Translations under genes and position numbers: made by a program
Notes under the pieces: generated by a model
The model's input: only the letters and a program-made list of their open reading frames with translations
Database searches by the model: none
What the model was told of the DNA's origin: nothing
In this document: piece by piece, positions 8,609-18,320 of the stretch
How the letters are laid out: every line of letters starts with the position of its first letter
Position numbering within the stretch: position 1 is the first letter of the stretch
Source: Bacillus sp. V3B
GTDB lineage: Bacteria > Bacillota > Bacilli > Bacillales > Cytobacillaceae
Reading direction: 5' to 3'
NCBI RefSeq assembly: GCF_024494465.1
Contig: NZ_JAETXM010000006.1
Coordinates: 1-64,000 of the forward strand
DNA: 64,000 nucleotides

Positions 8609-9970
8609 ATGAAAGTTGTAAAGTTTGGCGGAAGCTCGTTAGCATCAGGAACACAGGTAGAAAAAGTATTTAATATCGTTTTGTCTGATCCTAAACGCAA
8701 AATTGTCGTGGTTTCAGCACCGGGAAAACGGTACAGTGATGATATTAAAGTAACGGACCTATTAATCTCTTTAGGAGAAAAATGTTTGGCCGGTACAAAC
8801 GTGGATGAAGAATTAAATGCTATTCTAAAAAGATATTCTTTAATTGCAGATGAATTAAGTCTACCTGCAACGATTATAGATGTGATTAAGCAAAGTTTAG
8901 TATCTATTATGAATCAAGATAAAAAAAATCCGGAACTATTTATAGAAGCGATGAAAGCAAGTGGAGAAGATAATAATGCAAAGTTAGTCGCAGCTTACTT
9001 TAGGTCCCGTGATGTTGAAGCACATTATGTGAACCCAAAAGATGCAGGACTTTTTGTAACAAATGAACCGGGGAATGCACAAGTTCTTCCTGAATCCTAT
9101 GATAACTTGTATCGTTTACGTGAACGGACGGGTATCTTAATTATTCCTGGCTTTTTTGGCTATAGCACAGAGGGCGATGTATTAACCTTCTCACGCAGTG
9201 GTTCAGATATCACGGGTTCTATTTTGGCCAATGGTGTGAAAGCTGAACTGTATGAAAACTTTACAGATGTAGATGCTGTTTACACGGTTAATCCATCCAT
9301 TGTTGAGCAGCCGAAGGAAATTGGTGAGTTAACTTATCGTGAAATGCGAGAACTTTCGTATGCGGGCTTTTCAGTATTCCATGATGAGGCTCTAATTCCG
9401 GCTTTTCGTGCAGGTATCCCTGTTCAGGTGAAGAATACCAATAACCCATCTGCACCTGGGACAAGAATTGTGAGTAAGCGCGAGAAAGCAAATGGACCAG
9501 TCGTTGGAATTGCAAGTGATGATGGCTTTTGTAGTATCTATATTGGAAAGTATTTAATGAATAGAGAAGTGGGCTTTGGACGTAAGTTGCTGCAAATTCT
9601 TGAGGATTTCCATTTAAGTTATGAGCATGTTCCTTCTGGAATTGATGATATCACGGTTATTCTACATGAGGATCAAATGGATGAAGAGACTGAAAAACAA
9701 GTACTTGATCGAATTAAAGTTGAGCTTGATGCAGATGAAGTGAAAATTGAGCATCATCTTGCTTTAATTATGATCGTTGGTGAAGGAATGCGCCATAATG
9801 TAGGAACAACGGCTAAAGCAGCGAAGGCTCTTGCACATGCGAGTATCAATATTGATATGATTAATCAAGGATCTTCAGAAGTAAGTATGATGTTCGGTGT
9901 TAAGGCGCATGATGAAAAAAGAGCGGTTCAAGCACTCTATAATGAATTTTTTGCTAGTGTATTAGTTTAA
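8609..9970 (+). CDS. thrD: Aspartate kinase (ThrD/YclM type)
   Basis: 453 residues, the length of the monofunctional B. subtilis ThrD (YclM). Phosphorylates aspartate as the first step to lysine, threonine and methionine. KFGGSSLAS at residues 5-13 is the kinase nucleotide motif; TFSRSGSDITG is the second conserved loop; two ACT domains fill the last 150 residues (LALIMIVGEGM, INIDMINQGSSEVSMMF). GGGGATGACGAA precedes the ATG. The leader is short and has no L-box, consistent with a threonine-type rather than lysine-riboswitch enzyme. A strong bidirectional hairpin ends the unit. Confidence 0.9.
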   Translation: MKVVKFGGSSLASGTQVEKVFNIVLSDPKRKIVVVSAPGKRYSDDIKVTDLLISLGEKCLAGTNVDEELNAILKRYSLIADELSLPATIIDVIKQSLVSIMNQDKKNPELFIEAMKASGEDNNAKLVAAYFRSRDVEAHYVNPKDAGLFVTNEPGNAQVLPESYDNLYRLRERTGILIIPGFFGYSTEGDVLTFSRSGSDITGSILANGVKAELYENFTDVDAVYTVNPSIVEQPKEIGELTYREMRELSYAGFSVFHDEALIPAFRAGIPVQVKNTNNPSAPGTRIVSKREKANGPVVGIASDDGFCSIYIGKYLMNREVGFGRKLLQILEDFHLSYEHVPSGIDDITVILHEDQMDEETEKQVLDRIKVELDADEVKIEHHLALIMIVGEGMRHNVGTTAKAAKALAHASINIDMINQGSSEVSMMFGVKAHDEKRAVQALYNEFFASVLV

Positions 9971-9985
9971 GTTTCGACTTATAAA

Positions 9986-10037
9986 TAAAAAGAAAGGCTG
10001 ACTTGCAAATAACCTTTGAAAGTCAGCCTTTCTTTTA
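9986..10037. terminator. Bidirectional terminator between thrD and the MFS gene
   Basis: AAAAGAAAGGCTGACTT pairs with AAAGTCAGCCTTTCTTTT, flanked by A- and T-runs on both sides, so it can serve both convergent genes. Confidence 0.9.
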
Positions 10038-10050
10038 TTTGTAATCGTTA

Positions 10051-10107
10051 TTTATCCCAATCTTAATGGGCAGTAAGACCCCCACTGATGGAAGTCTTCT
10101 TTGTAAA
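10051..10107. repeat. Family C repeat, short copy C2
   Basis: TCTTAATGGGCAGTAAGACC joins directly to CCCACTGATGGAAGTCTTCT, the two ends of the full family C element without the middle. Confidence 0.7.
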
Positions 10108-10118
10108 GTTGATAAGAA

Positions 10119-11342
10119 TCAGCTTACTTTAGCCGTCTTTTTGAGTGCTTTTACTTGCTTGTGTACGGCGGCTAAAAGAATCACTCCACTTATGATAAGG
10201 ATAACGCTTGTTGTTACGAATACCGCTGAAAAACCAAAGTATCCTGATATGATTCCACCGATTGATGGACCGATAATATTACCGAGAAACTGGAGACTTG
10301 TGTTATAGCCTAGCACTTCACCTTGCATGGCAATGGGAGCTTCTTGACGGATATAAGCTACTCTAAGTGTGATAAGACCTCCAAGCGTTAAGCCTATTAT
10401 GAAACGAATCATAACAAGCTGCCAATATTCGGTGATGAAGGCACCTGGCAAATAAACAAGACCGGTTACAAATAGGAGGATGACAAGTAGTTTAATATGG
10501 CCAAAACGGTCACCAATACTCCCCCATTTTCGTGTCATTAATAAATTACCCAAACCAGTAGCTGAAAAAGCCATACCAGAGAAAAAGGCTAAATTTGCAT
10601 AACCATGTAATTCAGTGACAAATAGGGAAAGAATCGGTTGGATACTGAAATTAGCAAGTTGAATGAGAGTAGAAAGAAGCAGGACAGTAATCATCACAGG
10701 ATTGCGGAAAATATGTATCAACACTTCTTTACTCGTATAGCTTGTCTTGGCCCCAGCTTTTGTTGCCAATTTAAATTCCTTTGTTGTAAAAACGAGTATG
10801 ACGGAGATAAGGATGGAAAATGAAGCCCACTGGAAGGTTGATGCAAAGCCAACAGAGTCAGCCAGTATACCTCCTAGAAGAGGCCCCATTAAGCTACCTG
10901 TTATGTTACCCGTTTGCAATGTTCCTAGAGCACGGCCTGCTATTTCCTTTGGAGTTTGCGTAGAAATGTAGGCTTGTGACATTGGGATAAAGCCGGTGAA
11001 AATACCTGTAAAGAAACGTAATAGAAACAATTGCCAAACAGAAGTGACGAATCCCATGAGAAAGAGTGAGGATGCTAAACCAAGACCAGAGAATATAAGG
11101 ATTTTTTTTCGACCGTAGCGATCCCCAATTCGACCCCAAACAGGTGCAAAAAGAAAAGCTGTGACAAATGTAATGGCAAAGGTCCATCCAGACCAATACT
11201 GAACATATGTTTCAGAAAAATTTCCAAACGTTTCGATGTATAAAGAAATAAAGGGGAGTACTAATGTCATACTGGCCCCAACAAAAAAGTTTGCAAACCA
11301 CATAATCCTAAGATTACGCAGTGCTCGTTTACGTTCAAGCAT
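10119..11342 (-). CDS. Major facilitator multidrug efflux transporter (DHA1)
   Basis: 407 residues with about twelve membrane helices. The A-motif between helices 2 and 3 reads GRIGDRYGRKK, a second half-motif GSIGDRFGHIK opens the C-terminal half, and GPLLGGILAD resembles the antiporter motif C in helix 5. These fit proton-driven drug exporters of the NorA/Bmr/TetA group. It is a single gene; on the minus strand GAAAGAAGTG lies ahead of ATG 11342. Substrate unknown. No regulator is adjacent, and the divergent neighbour is an ABC exporter, so this may be a small efflux locus. Confidence 0.85.
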   Translation of the reverse strand: MLERKRALRNLRIMWFANFFVGASMTLVLPFISLYIETFGNFSETYVQYWSGWTFAITFVTAFLFAPVWGRIGDRYGRKKILIFSGLGLASSLFLMGFVTSVWQLFLLRFFTGIFTGFIPMSQAYISTQTPKEIAGRALGTLQTGNITGSLMGPLLGGILADSVGFASTFQWASFSILISVILVFTTKEFKLATKAGAKTSYTSKEVLIHIFRNPVMITVLLLSTLIQLANFSIQPILSLFVTELHGYANLAFFSGMAFSATGLGNLLMTRKWGSIGDRFGHIKLLVILLFVTGLVYLPGAFITEYWQLVMIRFIIGLTLGGLITLRVAYIRQEAPIAMQGEVLGYNTSLQFLGNIIGPSIGGIISGYFGFSAVFVTTSVILIISGVILLAAVHKQVKALKKTAKVS

Positions 11343-11729
11343 GTTGGATACACTTCTTTCGATATTATTAATATTTATGAATTCAGCTTTCTACATAATA
11401 ATAAAGAGAAAAGAAGTATTAAATTGCGAATATAGGCATAAAAAAACACGGATATTCCCTTAAGGTTTTCGAATAAAAAAATATAAAAAAAGGGTACCCT
11501 TTTTAAAAACGCGGATATAACACAAAACGATCTGTTTCTCAATAAAATATTTTGTAAAGCTACATCTATTATAATAGACCATATACTTGGAAAAATGAAG
11601 TGAATAGGATTTTTCATAAGATGAATATATTTAAAAATATTCAGAAAGCGTGTATGATCTAAATTATCATCTTCATTATGTTATAAAAATAAAAGTGGTG
11701 GAAATTATTAAAATCTGGGGGGAGGAACA
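11343..11729. other. Divergent intergenic region with a perfect palindrome
   Basis: 387 AT-rich bases between the MFS and ABC exporter genes. At 11487-11504 lies an 18-bp perfect palindrome (AAAAAGGGTACCCTTTTT), flanked by two near-copies of AAAAACRCGGATAT at about 11441 and 11505. It could be an operator or a terminator of a short leader. No reading frame is convincing. Confidence 0.5.
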
Positions 11730-13472
11730 ATGGCAACCGTACTATCTTTTTTAAAGCCCTATCGAATTCCGGTAGTGGTGGCTTTATTGTTAATGTTGAC
11801 GGAATTAGTGGTCGAACTTCTACAGCCATTGTTAATGGCAAAAATCATTGATGAGGGAATTTTGAAGGAAGATCTTTCAGCTGTACTCTTTTGGGGAGGA
11901 ATCATGGTAGGTATTTCCCTGCTTGCTTTTTTAGCTGGGATAACAAACTCTTTCTTTTCAGCTCATGTAAGCCAAAGCTATGGCTATGATATTCGAAGAA
12001 AACTATATGAAAAGATTCAAAACTTTTCCTTTACGAATTTGAATCAATTCCGGACATCCTCACTCATTACACGTCTAACGAATGATGTCACGCAATTGCA
12101 AAATACCATTTTCATGGGTTTACGCATTATGATGAGAGCACCGTTGTTAGTTATGGGTGCCATAATCATGGCATTTGTCGTTAATGCAAAAGTTGCGCTC
12201 ATTCTCATTGTAACTGTTCCTATTCTGTTTCTCTTTCTTATCTTTATTTTACAAAGTGGGAGAAAGCAATTCACGTCTGTTCAGGTAAAATTGGATTCTG
12301 TAAACAATGTGATGCGTGAAAACTTGACAGCGATGAGATTGATAAAAGCATTTTTACGACATACATATGAGTCGAAGCGCTTTCAAAAAGTGAGTTCACA
12401 ACTTATGGATAAAACATCACATGCATTAAGATTAATGGAAACGACTATGCCTGTTCTTCTTTTTGTCATGAATTTGAGTATTTTAGGCTTATTATGGTTT
12501 GGGAGAGCTGAAATTAACCAAGGAGGGATAAAGGTAGGTGAGGTTGTTGCTATTATCAACTACGCACTTCGCATAACGGCATCCCTTTCCGTATTCTCCT
12601 TTATCATCATGGTATTTTCACGATTCAGAGCATCGACTGATCGTGTTTCAGAAATATTAACAGAGCGAAATGACCAGAAAGATGGTTATGATCTATTAGA
12701 AATAAATGATCCTTTGAAAGGGAAAGTTGAGTTTCAACATGTGGCATTCCGTTATCCGAGTACAGATGTTTCTGTTGTGAAGGATATTTCTTTTTTCATC
12801 AATCCTGGGCAAACGGTTGCTGTTCTTGGAGCAACTGGTTCGGGAAAAACCTCACTATTTCAATTGATTCCAAGACTTTATGATGTGGATGAGGGAGAAA
12901 TATTGATTGACAATAGAAACGTGAAAGAATACCAATTGGAGCAACTTCGACAACAGATTAGTTATGTTTCGCAAGAGTCGTTACTCTTTACGGGAACGAT
13001 CCGAGAGAATATTGCTTGGGGGAAAAAGGATGCAAGTCTAGAAGAAATCATGACGGCAGCAAAGCATGCTCAAATTCATGAAACAATTAGTAAACTTCCT
13101 GGTCAATATGAGACAAAGCTAGGACAAAAAGGAGTGAATTTATCTGGGGGACAAAAACAAAGGCTTTCAATTGCCAGAGCTCTTGTTAGGCAACCGAAAA
13201 TTCTCTTACTTGATGACAGTACAAGCGCATTAGATCTTCAAACAGAGGCTAAATTGTTACAAGTTTTAAAGAGCTATACTTGTACAACGATGATTATTAC
13301 ACAAAAAATCAGTACAGTGCTTGAAGCAGATCTTGTATTACTGATTGAAGATGGTTCTCTTCTAGCAAAAGGAAATCACGAATCTCTGTTGGCAACCTCG
13401 CCTCTTTATCGACGTATCTATCAATCCCAAATGGATGAGGGGAGGGTAGGCAATGTTCAAGGAGTTAAGTAA
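11730..13472 (+). CDS. yfiB: Heterodimeric ABC exporter, degenerate-site subunit (YfiB-like)
   Basis: 580 residues: six-helix exporter domain (1-310) then a nucleotide-binding domain. Walker A GATGSGKT is at 367-374 and the signature LSGGQ at 471-475. Walker B ends DDST (D495-D496), so the catalytic Glu is Asp, and the switch residue is Gln (TQKIST, Q525) instead of His. This is the pattern of the non-catalytic half of heterodimers such as BmrCD or TM287/288. GGGGGGAGG precedes ATG. The 20-bp overlap with the next gene supports one complex. Probably exports drugs or amphipathic compounds; the yfiB/yfiC assignment rests on size and pairing. Confidence 0.85.
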   Translation: MATVLSFLKPYRIPVVVALLLMLTELVVELLQPLLMAKIIDEGILKEDLSAVLFWGGIMVGISLLAFLAGITNSFFSAHVSQSYGYDIRRKLYEKIQNFSFTNLNQFRTSSLITRLTNDVTQLQNTIFMGLRIMMRAPLLVMGAIIMAFVVNAKVALILIVTVPILFLFLIFILQSGRKQFTSVQVKLDSVNNVMRENLTAMRLIKAFLRHTYESKRFQKVSSQLMDKTSHALRLMETTMPVLLFVMNLSILGLLWFGRAEINQGGIKVGEVVAIINYALRITASLSVFSFIIMVFSRFRASTDRVSEILTERNDQKDGYDLLEINDPLKGKVEFQHVAFRYPSTDVSVVKDISFFINPGQTVAVLGATGSGKTSLFQLIPRLYDVDEGEILIDNRNVKEYQLEQLRQQISYVSQESLLFTGTIRENIAWGKKDASLEEIMTAAKHAQIHETISKLPGQYETKLGQKGVNLSGGQKQRLSIARALVRQPKILLLDDSTSALDLQTEAKLLQVLKSYTCTTMIITQKISTVLEADLVLLIEDGSLLAKGNHESLLATSPLYRRIYQSQMDEGRVGNVQGVK

Positions 13473-15279
13473 ACCTTTTCAGTATAAAAAAATAGTAAGT
13501 CAGACTGACATCAAAAGGCAAAACAAACAGAAAAATTCTATTCATAATTGGCAAGGTACGTTAAAAACGTTATGGAAATATCTTATTGTGAATAAATTTT
13601 TGTTAAGCTTCGTGATTGCCATGGTGATTATAAGTTCAGGTCTTGGCTTGCTTGGACCTTATCTTTTAGGGGTGGCAATTGATGAGTATATTGTTTCTAA
13701 CAGGTTGGAAGGTCTTCTAACGGTATTATTTGGTCTTCTGCTCATCTATGTGTTCCATTCTCTTTCCCTTTGGCTACAAAATTTTTGGATGATTGGCATT
13801 GCCCAAAGAACAGTCTGGAAGATGAGGATGGATCTTTTTCGGCATTTTCATAAGCTACCAATTTCTTTTTTTGATAAGAAGAAGCATGGGGAATTAATGA
13901 GTAGGATCACAAATGATATTGAAAATGTGAGTTCAACCTTAAATAGTTCTTTTATTCAAATTATCTCTAGTATTTTAACTTTAATTGGTACAATCATTGT
14001 CATGCTTATGCTTAGTCCGTTATTAACGGTTATTACGCTTCTGATTGTTCCAAGTATGTTCTATGGTATGCGCTGGATTACAAATCGAACAGGGAAGCTA
14101 TTTAAAGAACAGCAAATGAACATGGGCGATATAAATGGATACATTGAGGAAACGATTTCTGGACAAAAGGTAGTCAAAGCTTATTCACAGGAAAAGAAAG
14201 TCTTAGTCGATTTTAACGAGAAGAATGAGAAATTAAAGAATGCTGGGTTCTGGGCACAAGCCTATTCAGGATTAATTCCGAAACTGATGAACGTTTTAAA
14301 TAATCTAAGCTTTGCTTTCATTGCTATTATTGGTAGTGTTTTAGCTTTAGGAGGCGGTATCGTCACGATTGGGACGATTGTTATTTTTACCGAGTATGCA
14401 AGACAGTTTACAAGGCCGCTTAACGATTTGGCTAATCAGTTTAATACATTATTATCGGCTGTAGCGGGTGCTGAACGTGTATTTGAAATTCTTGAATTGA
14501 CTGAGGAGGCAAGTGATGAGAAGGGAACGATTTCACTTTCGAATATAAAGGGGGAAGTGGAGTTTCGAAATGTTTCCTTTTCCTATGAAGATGAAAGTCC
14601 AACCATTCAGGATGTTAGTTTTAATGCTTCACCAGGAGAGATGATTGCTTTTGTCGGCCCAACTGGAGCGGGGAAATCGACGATGATAAACCTCATTTCC
14701 CGCTTTTACGATAGCAAAGACGGAAGTATTTTGATCGATGGTCATGAAATAAAAACAGTGACAAGGGAAAGTTTTCGCAAAAGAATGGCGTTTGTTCTTC
14801 AAGAATCATTCCTTTTTGAGGGAACCATTCGGGAAAATATTCGCTTTGGTCGTTTGGATGCGTCAGATGAAGAGGTTGTGGAAGCAGCAAAAATCGCTAA
14901 TGCTCATGCCTTTATTATGAAAATGCCTAACCAATATGACACGATTCTTCATCAAGAGGGAAGTGGGATTAGTCAAGGTCAAAAACAGCTACTTTCCATT
15001 GCAAGAGCTGTTCTGGCGGATCCAGTTATTTTAATTTTGGATGAAGCGACAAGTAGTATCGATACGGTAACAGAATTAAAGATTCAAGAGGCATTAGGAC
15101 GATTGATGAAGGGGAGAACAAGCTTTGTCGTTGCCCATCGTCTCAATACAATTAGAAGAGCGGATCAAATTCTCGTGCTTGTAGAAGGAAAGCTAATTGA
15201 AAAAGGAACGCATGAAGAGTTGCTTGTACAAAAAGGGTATTATTATCAGTTAAACCATCAACATCAAGAAGCATACTGA
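13453..15279 (+). CDS. yfiC: Heterodimeric ABC exporter, catalytic subunit (YfiC-like)
   Basis: 608 residues with a 50-residue N-terminal extension before the first membrane helix. Walker A GPTGAGKST starts at 402, Walker B ILDEATSS carries catalytic E531, and the H-loop is AHRLNT (H562). Its signature is ISQGQ (506-510), not LSGGQ. So the heterodimer has one consensus ATP site (Walker A/B here plus LSGGQ of the partner) and one degenerate site. The start overlaps the partner gene, with GGGGAGGG as ribosome site. The unit ends in a strong hairpin at 15278. Confidence 0.88.
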   Translation: MFKELSKPFQYKKIVSQTDIKRQNKQKNSIHNWQGTLKTLWKYLIVNKFLLSFVIAMVIISSGLGLLGPYLLGVAIDEYIVSNRLEGLLTVLFGLLLIYVFHSLSLWLQNFWMIGIAQRTVWKMRMDLFRHFHKLPISFFDKKKHGELMSRITNDIENVSSTLNSSFIQIISSILTLIGTIIVMLMLSPLLTVITLLIVPSMFYGMRWITNRTGKLFKEQQMNMGDINGYIEETISGQKVVKAYSQEKKVLVDFNEKNEKLKNAGFWAQAYSGLIPKLMNVLNNLSFAFIAIIGSVLALGGGIVTIGTIVIFTEYARQFTRPLNDLANQFNTLLSAVAGAERVFEILELTEEASDEKGTISLSNIKGEVEFRNVSFSYEDESPTIQDVSFNASPGEMIAFVGPTGAGKSTMINLISRFYDSKDGSILIDGHEIKTVTRESFRKRMAFVLQESFLFEGTIRENIRFGRLDASDEEVVEAAKIANAHAFIMKMPNQYDTILHQEGSGISQGQKQLLSIARAVLADPVILILDEATSSIDTVTELKIQEALGRLMKGRTSFVVAHRLNTIRRADQILVLVEGKLIEKGTHEELLVQKGYYYQLNHQHQEAY

Positions 15280-15320
15280 AGAAGGGAGGTCCGTTTAGGT
15301 GCCTCTCTTCTTCCTTTTTT
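15278..15320 (+). terminator. Terminator of the ABC exporter operon
   Basis: GAAGAAGGGAGG pairs with CCTCTCTTCTTC, followed by CTTTTTT; the stem begins in the stop codon. Confidence 0.88.
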
Positions 15321-15378
15321 GGAAAATCTGATAGATTTTTTTCTCTGTTAGTATTATGATATTAAATATAACTGGTTA

Positions 15379-15395
15379 TGTTATAAAAAGTGACA
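15379..15395. promoter_or_regulatory. GlnR/TnrA box upstream of the symporter
   Basis: TGTTATAAAAAGTGACA fits the TGTNA-N7-TNACA consensus at every fixed base. It lies 330 bases ahead of the start. A TTGACA with TATATT about 50 bases downstream may be the promoter. In B. subtilis alsT is under nitrogen control, which agrees. The rest of the 445-bp gap shows only AT-rich DNA. Confidence 0.65.
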
Positions 15396-15724
15396 TAAAA
15401 CTTTTGGCTTTAAAAGAAAAATCAGAAAAGTTATTATTGACAGACTTTGAAATGCTGTTATATATTGTTTATATAAATAAAATTGTTATATAACACAAGT
15501 GATTTCTTTTATTGATAGTGTATTACTTATATAGAACAATCTTGTTATTTTGACACAGTTTAATTATAAACATGAATACACAGAAAAATAAGAATCCAAT
15601 TAGAAGGGAATTCTACTTGTAAAAACAGGTGAGCAAAAGTCTTTTTCCTTCTATACTAGTCATTAGGGATACATGCATCCAGTACTCTCATATAGATTAT
15701 AAAAAAATAAGGTTGGTGAAAATG

Positions 15725-17089
15725 ATGACAGACTTTTTGAATAAAATAAGTGACTTTGTTTGGGGTCCCCCGACACTTATTTTAATCGTAGGAACTGGAC
15801 TTTTATTAACGTTACGTCTTGGTTTCTATCAGTTTAGTAGTTTACCATATGCTCTAAAACTCGCTTTCTCAAAGCATCAAGACCGTGCTTCGGCGGGAGA
15901 TATCTCACACTTCCAATCGTTAATGACGGCTTTAGCTGCTACGATTGGAACCGGTAATATTGCTGGTGTCGCCACGGCTGTTGTTCTGGGAGGTCCAGGT
16001 GCCGTATTTTGGATGTGGATTACAGCGCTTGTTGGAATGGCAACAAAGTACGCTGAAGCTATTTTAGCTGTTAAATATCGAACAGTTGGAAAAAATGGAG
16101 AAATGGCTGGCGGGCCTATGTATTATATTGAAAAGGGGTTAGGTTGGAAATGGCTTGCTGTTCTATTTGCTCTTTTTGGTTCTATTGCTGCTTTTGGAAT
16201 CGGTAGTTCAGTGCAATCCAATTCTGTTGCTGCTGCTGTCGAATCTAGCTTTGGATTAAATCCTTGGATTACAGGTGTTTTATTAACAATTGCAACGGCT
16301 CTTGTTATATTAGGTGGAATTAAAAATATTGGTAAAGTTACTGCCTTTTTTGTTCCTATTATGGCTATTCTCTATATATTAGGTGGATTAATCATTATTT
16401 TATTGAATGCTGATCAAGTTCCCTCTATAGTAGGTCTTATTTTTAAAGATGCTTTTACGGGACAAGCTGTAGCAGGTGGGGCTATTGGAGCTGTTATCCG
16501 CTATGGTGTAGCACGTGGAGTATTCTCTAATGAAGCTGGTATGGGATCAGCCCCGATCGCAGCAGCTGCTGCTAAGACGGATCACCCAGGTCGTCAAGCG
16601 TTGATTTCGATGACAGGAACCTTTTTAGATACAATTATTGTTTGTTCAATCACAGGAATCACCTTAGTAATGGGAGGTTTATATATTGGTAATGATTTAA
16701 CTGGTGCAGCTTTAACGACAGAAACGTTTAATGCGTTGCTTCCAGGTGGTGGTTGGGTTGTAACAATTGGGATTATCTTCTTTGCTTATTCAACGGTACT
16801 AGGGTGGGCATATTATGGAGAAAAATGTTTTGAGTACTTATTTGGAACTAAGTCGATTAAGGTTTATCGAGTCGTTTATATTTTGACAGTTTTAATTGGT
16901 GCTGGTATGAATCTAGGTTTAGTATGGACCATTGCTGATATCTTTAATGCTCTCATGGCGATCCCTAACTTAATTGGTCTTATCGCTTTATCGGGTGTTG
17001 TTGTAGCAGAAATGAGAAGCTTTAAGAAATTAAGAGCGAAGGAAAAGCTAGAGCAAAAACAAGACCCTGATTTTACAAATGTAACCTAA
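15725..17089 (+). CDS. alsT: Sodium:alanine/glutamine symporter (AlsT, AGCS family)
   Basis: 454 residues if started at ATG 15725 (GGTTGGTG six bases upstream); ATG 15722 is equally possible, while the frame opens at 15629 without an RBS. About ten membrane helices. Family motifs: TALAATIGTGNIAGVATA, VLGGPGAVFWMW, GGPMYYIEKGLG and FSNEAGMGSAPIAAAAA. AGCS proteins take up alanine, glycine or glutamine with Na+. The GlnR/TnrA box upstream suggests nitrogen-dependent expression, in line with the glutamine-transport role proposed for AlsT. Single-gene unit with its own terminator. Confidence 0.9.
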   Translation: MTDFLNKISDFVWGPPTLILIVGTGLLLTLRLGFYQFSSLPYALKLAFSKHQDRASAGDISHFQSLMTALAATIGTGNIAGVATAVVLGGPGAVFWMWITALVGMATKYAEAILAVKYRTVGKNGEMAGGPMYYIEKGLGWKWLAVLFALFGSIAAFGIGSSVQSNSVAAAVESSFGLNPWITGVLLTIATALVILGGIKNIGKVTAFFVPIMAILYILGGLIIILLNADQVPSIVGLIFKDAFTGQAVAGGAIGAVIRYGVARGVFSNEAGMGSAPIAAAAAKTDHPGRQALISMTGTFLDTIIVCSITGITLVMGGLYIGNDLTGAALTTETFNALLPGGGWVVTIGIIFFAYSTVLGWAYYGEKCFEYLFGTKSIKVYRVVYILTVLIGAGMNLGLVWTIADIFNALMAIPNLIGLIALSGVVVAEMRSFKKLRAKEKLEQKQDPDFTNVT

Positions 17090-17130
17090 TCTTATGAATA
17101 TCATGTTTGTTGGTGTCTAGTTGAATATCC

Positions 17131-17170
17131 AAAAAGAAATGTCTGGGCCAAGTCCAGACATTTCTTTTTG
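17131..17170 (+). terminator. Terminator of alsT
   Basis: AAGAAATGTCTGG pairs with CCAGACATTTCTT, then TTTG. Confidence 0.88.
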
Positions 17171-17342
17171 TAAATAAATAATGTTTTTTTGCAGTGCCTG
17201 GTACCGTTTGAACACACAGTTTTTTGATAAGTTAGAAAAGGCTTGTGCCTTTTGTTGTTTAAGAAAGTGTAAAGTTGTACTATAATTTATTTTGTTTAGG
17301 ATAATGGATTATGAACAAATAATAAGGAGAGAGGGATTTAAC

Positions 17343-18311
17343 GTGCAATCTAGTTTGATACAAAATAAGGAAGTTATGTCCCTGCTAGTTCCTAATTTTC
17401 TAGCTGTGACTCAACAAGCAGCCGTTGCTTCCTATCCATGGATCGGGAAAATGGATAAAATAAAGGCCGATGACGCAGGTACGGAAGCGATGCGCACTCA
17501 ATTAAATAGCATGAACATGAGAAGTACAATTGTCATTGGTGAAGGTGAATTGGATGAAGCACCAATGCTTTATATTGGTGAGACATTAGGAACTGGAGAA
17601 GGACCAGAAATTGATATTGCGGTAGACCCAGTGGAAGGAACTACGTTAATGGCAACAGGACAAGATAATTCAATTGCGGTTATTGCTGCTGCTCCAAAAG
17701 GGAGTTTCCTTCATGCACCTGATATGTATATGCAAAAAATTGCCGTTGGGCCAAAAGCGAAAGGATCGATCGATATAGAAGCACCATTTACTGAAAATAT
17801 GAAATCTGTGGCCAGGGCAATGGGAAAAAGTGTCGAAAATTTAACCGTTATGGTTCAGGACCGCCCCCGCCACCAAGATATCATTCAACAAGTCATTGAC
17901 TTGGGTGCTAGAGTCGTATTATTTTCTGATGGGGATGTTACAGCTGCTATTGCCACTGCGATTGAAACACAAGCGGTCGATATTTTTGTTGGAATTGGTG
18001 GAGCCCCTGAAGGCGTGATTGCTGCTGCTGGTTTAAAGTGTTTAGGTGGAGACTTTCAAGCGAAACTCATGCCGGAAAATGATAAAGAGTATAGACGTTG
18101 TATAAGGATGGGGATTGAATACCCCAATAAAGCATGGACAATAGATGAACTTGTCAAATCAGATGACTGTTTATTTGCAGCATCAGGAATTACAGATGGC
18201 TACTTTTTAAAAGGGGTTAAAGAAAGTAATAATGGATTATTTACTTCCCACTCTTTTGTAACCAGTGCAAAAAGTAAGTCCTACCAGTTTATCGAAGCGT
18301 ATCATTGGTAA
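17343..18311 (+). CDS. glpX: Fructose-1,6-bisphosphatase class II (GlpX)
   Basis: 322 residues from GTG 17343, chosen for AAGGAGAGAGG at 17324-17334; the frame could open at 17292 but without an RBS. Hydrolyses fructose-1,6-bisphosphate to fructose-6-phosphate in gluconeogenesis. Metal and phosphate motifs: GEGELDEAPML, DPVEGTT and FSDGDVTAAI, plus GIGGAPEGV. B. subtilis GlpX (YwjI) has 321 residues. Promoter TATAAT at 17281-17286. It is monocistronic here, away from the murAA-rho neighbourhood it has in B. subtilis as I recall. Confidence 0.92.
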   Translation: MQSSLIQNKEVMSLLVPNFLAVTQQAAVASYPWIGKMDKIKADDAGTEAMRTQLNSMNMRSTIVIGEGELDEAPMLYIGETLGTGEGPEIDIAVDPVEGTTLMATGQDNSIAVIAAAPKGSFLHAPDMYMQKIAVGPKAKGSIDIEAPFTENMKSVARAMGKSVENLTVMVQDRPRHQDIIQQVIDLGARVVLFSDGDVTAAIATAIETQAVDIFVGIGGAPEGVIAAAGLKCLGGDFQAKLMPENDKEYRRCIRMGIEYPNKAWTIDELVKSDDCLFAASGITDGYFLKGVKESNNGLFTSHSFVTSAKSKSYQFIEAYHW

Positions 18312-18320
18312 AAAGTATTC

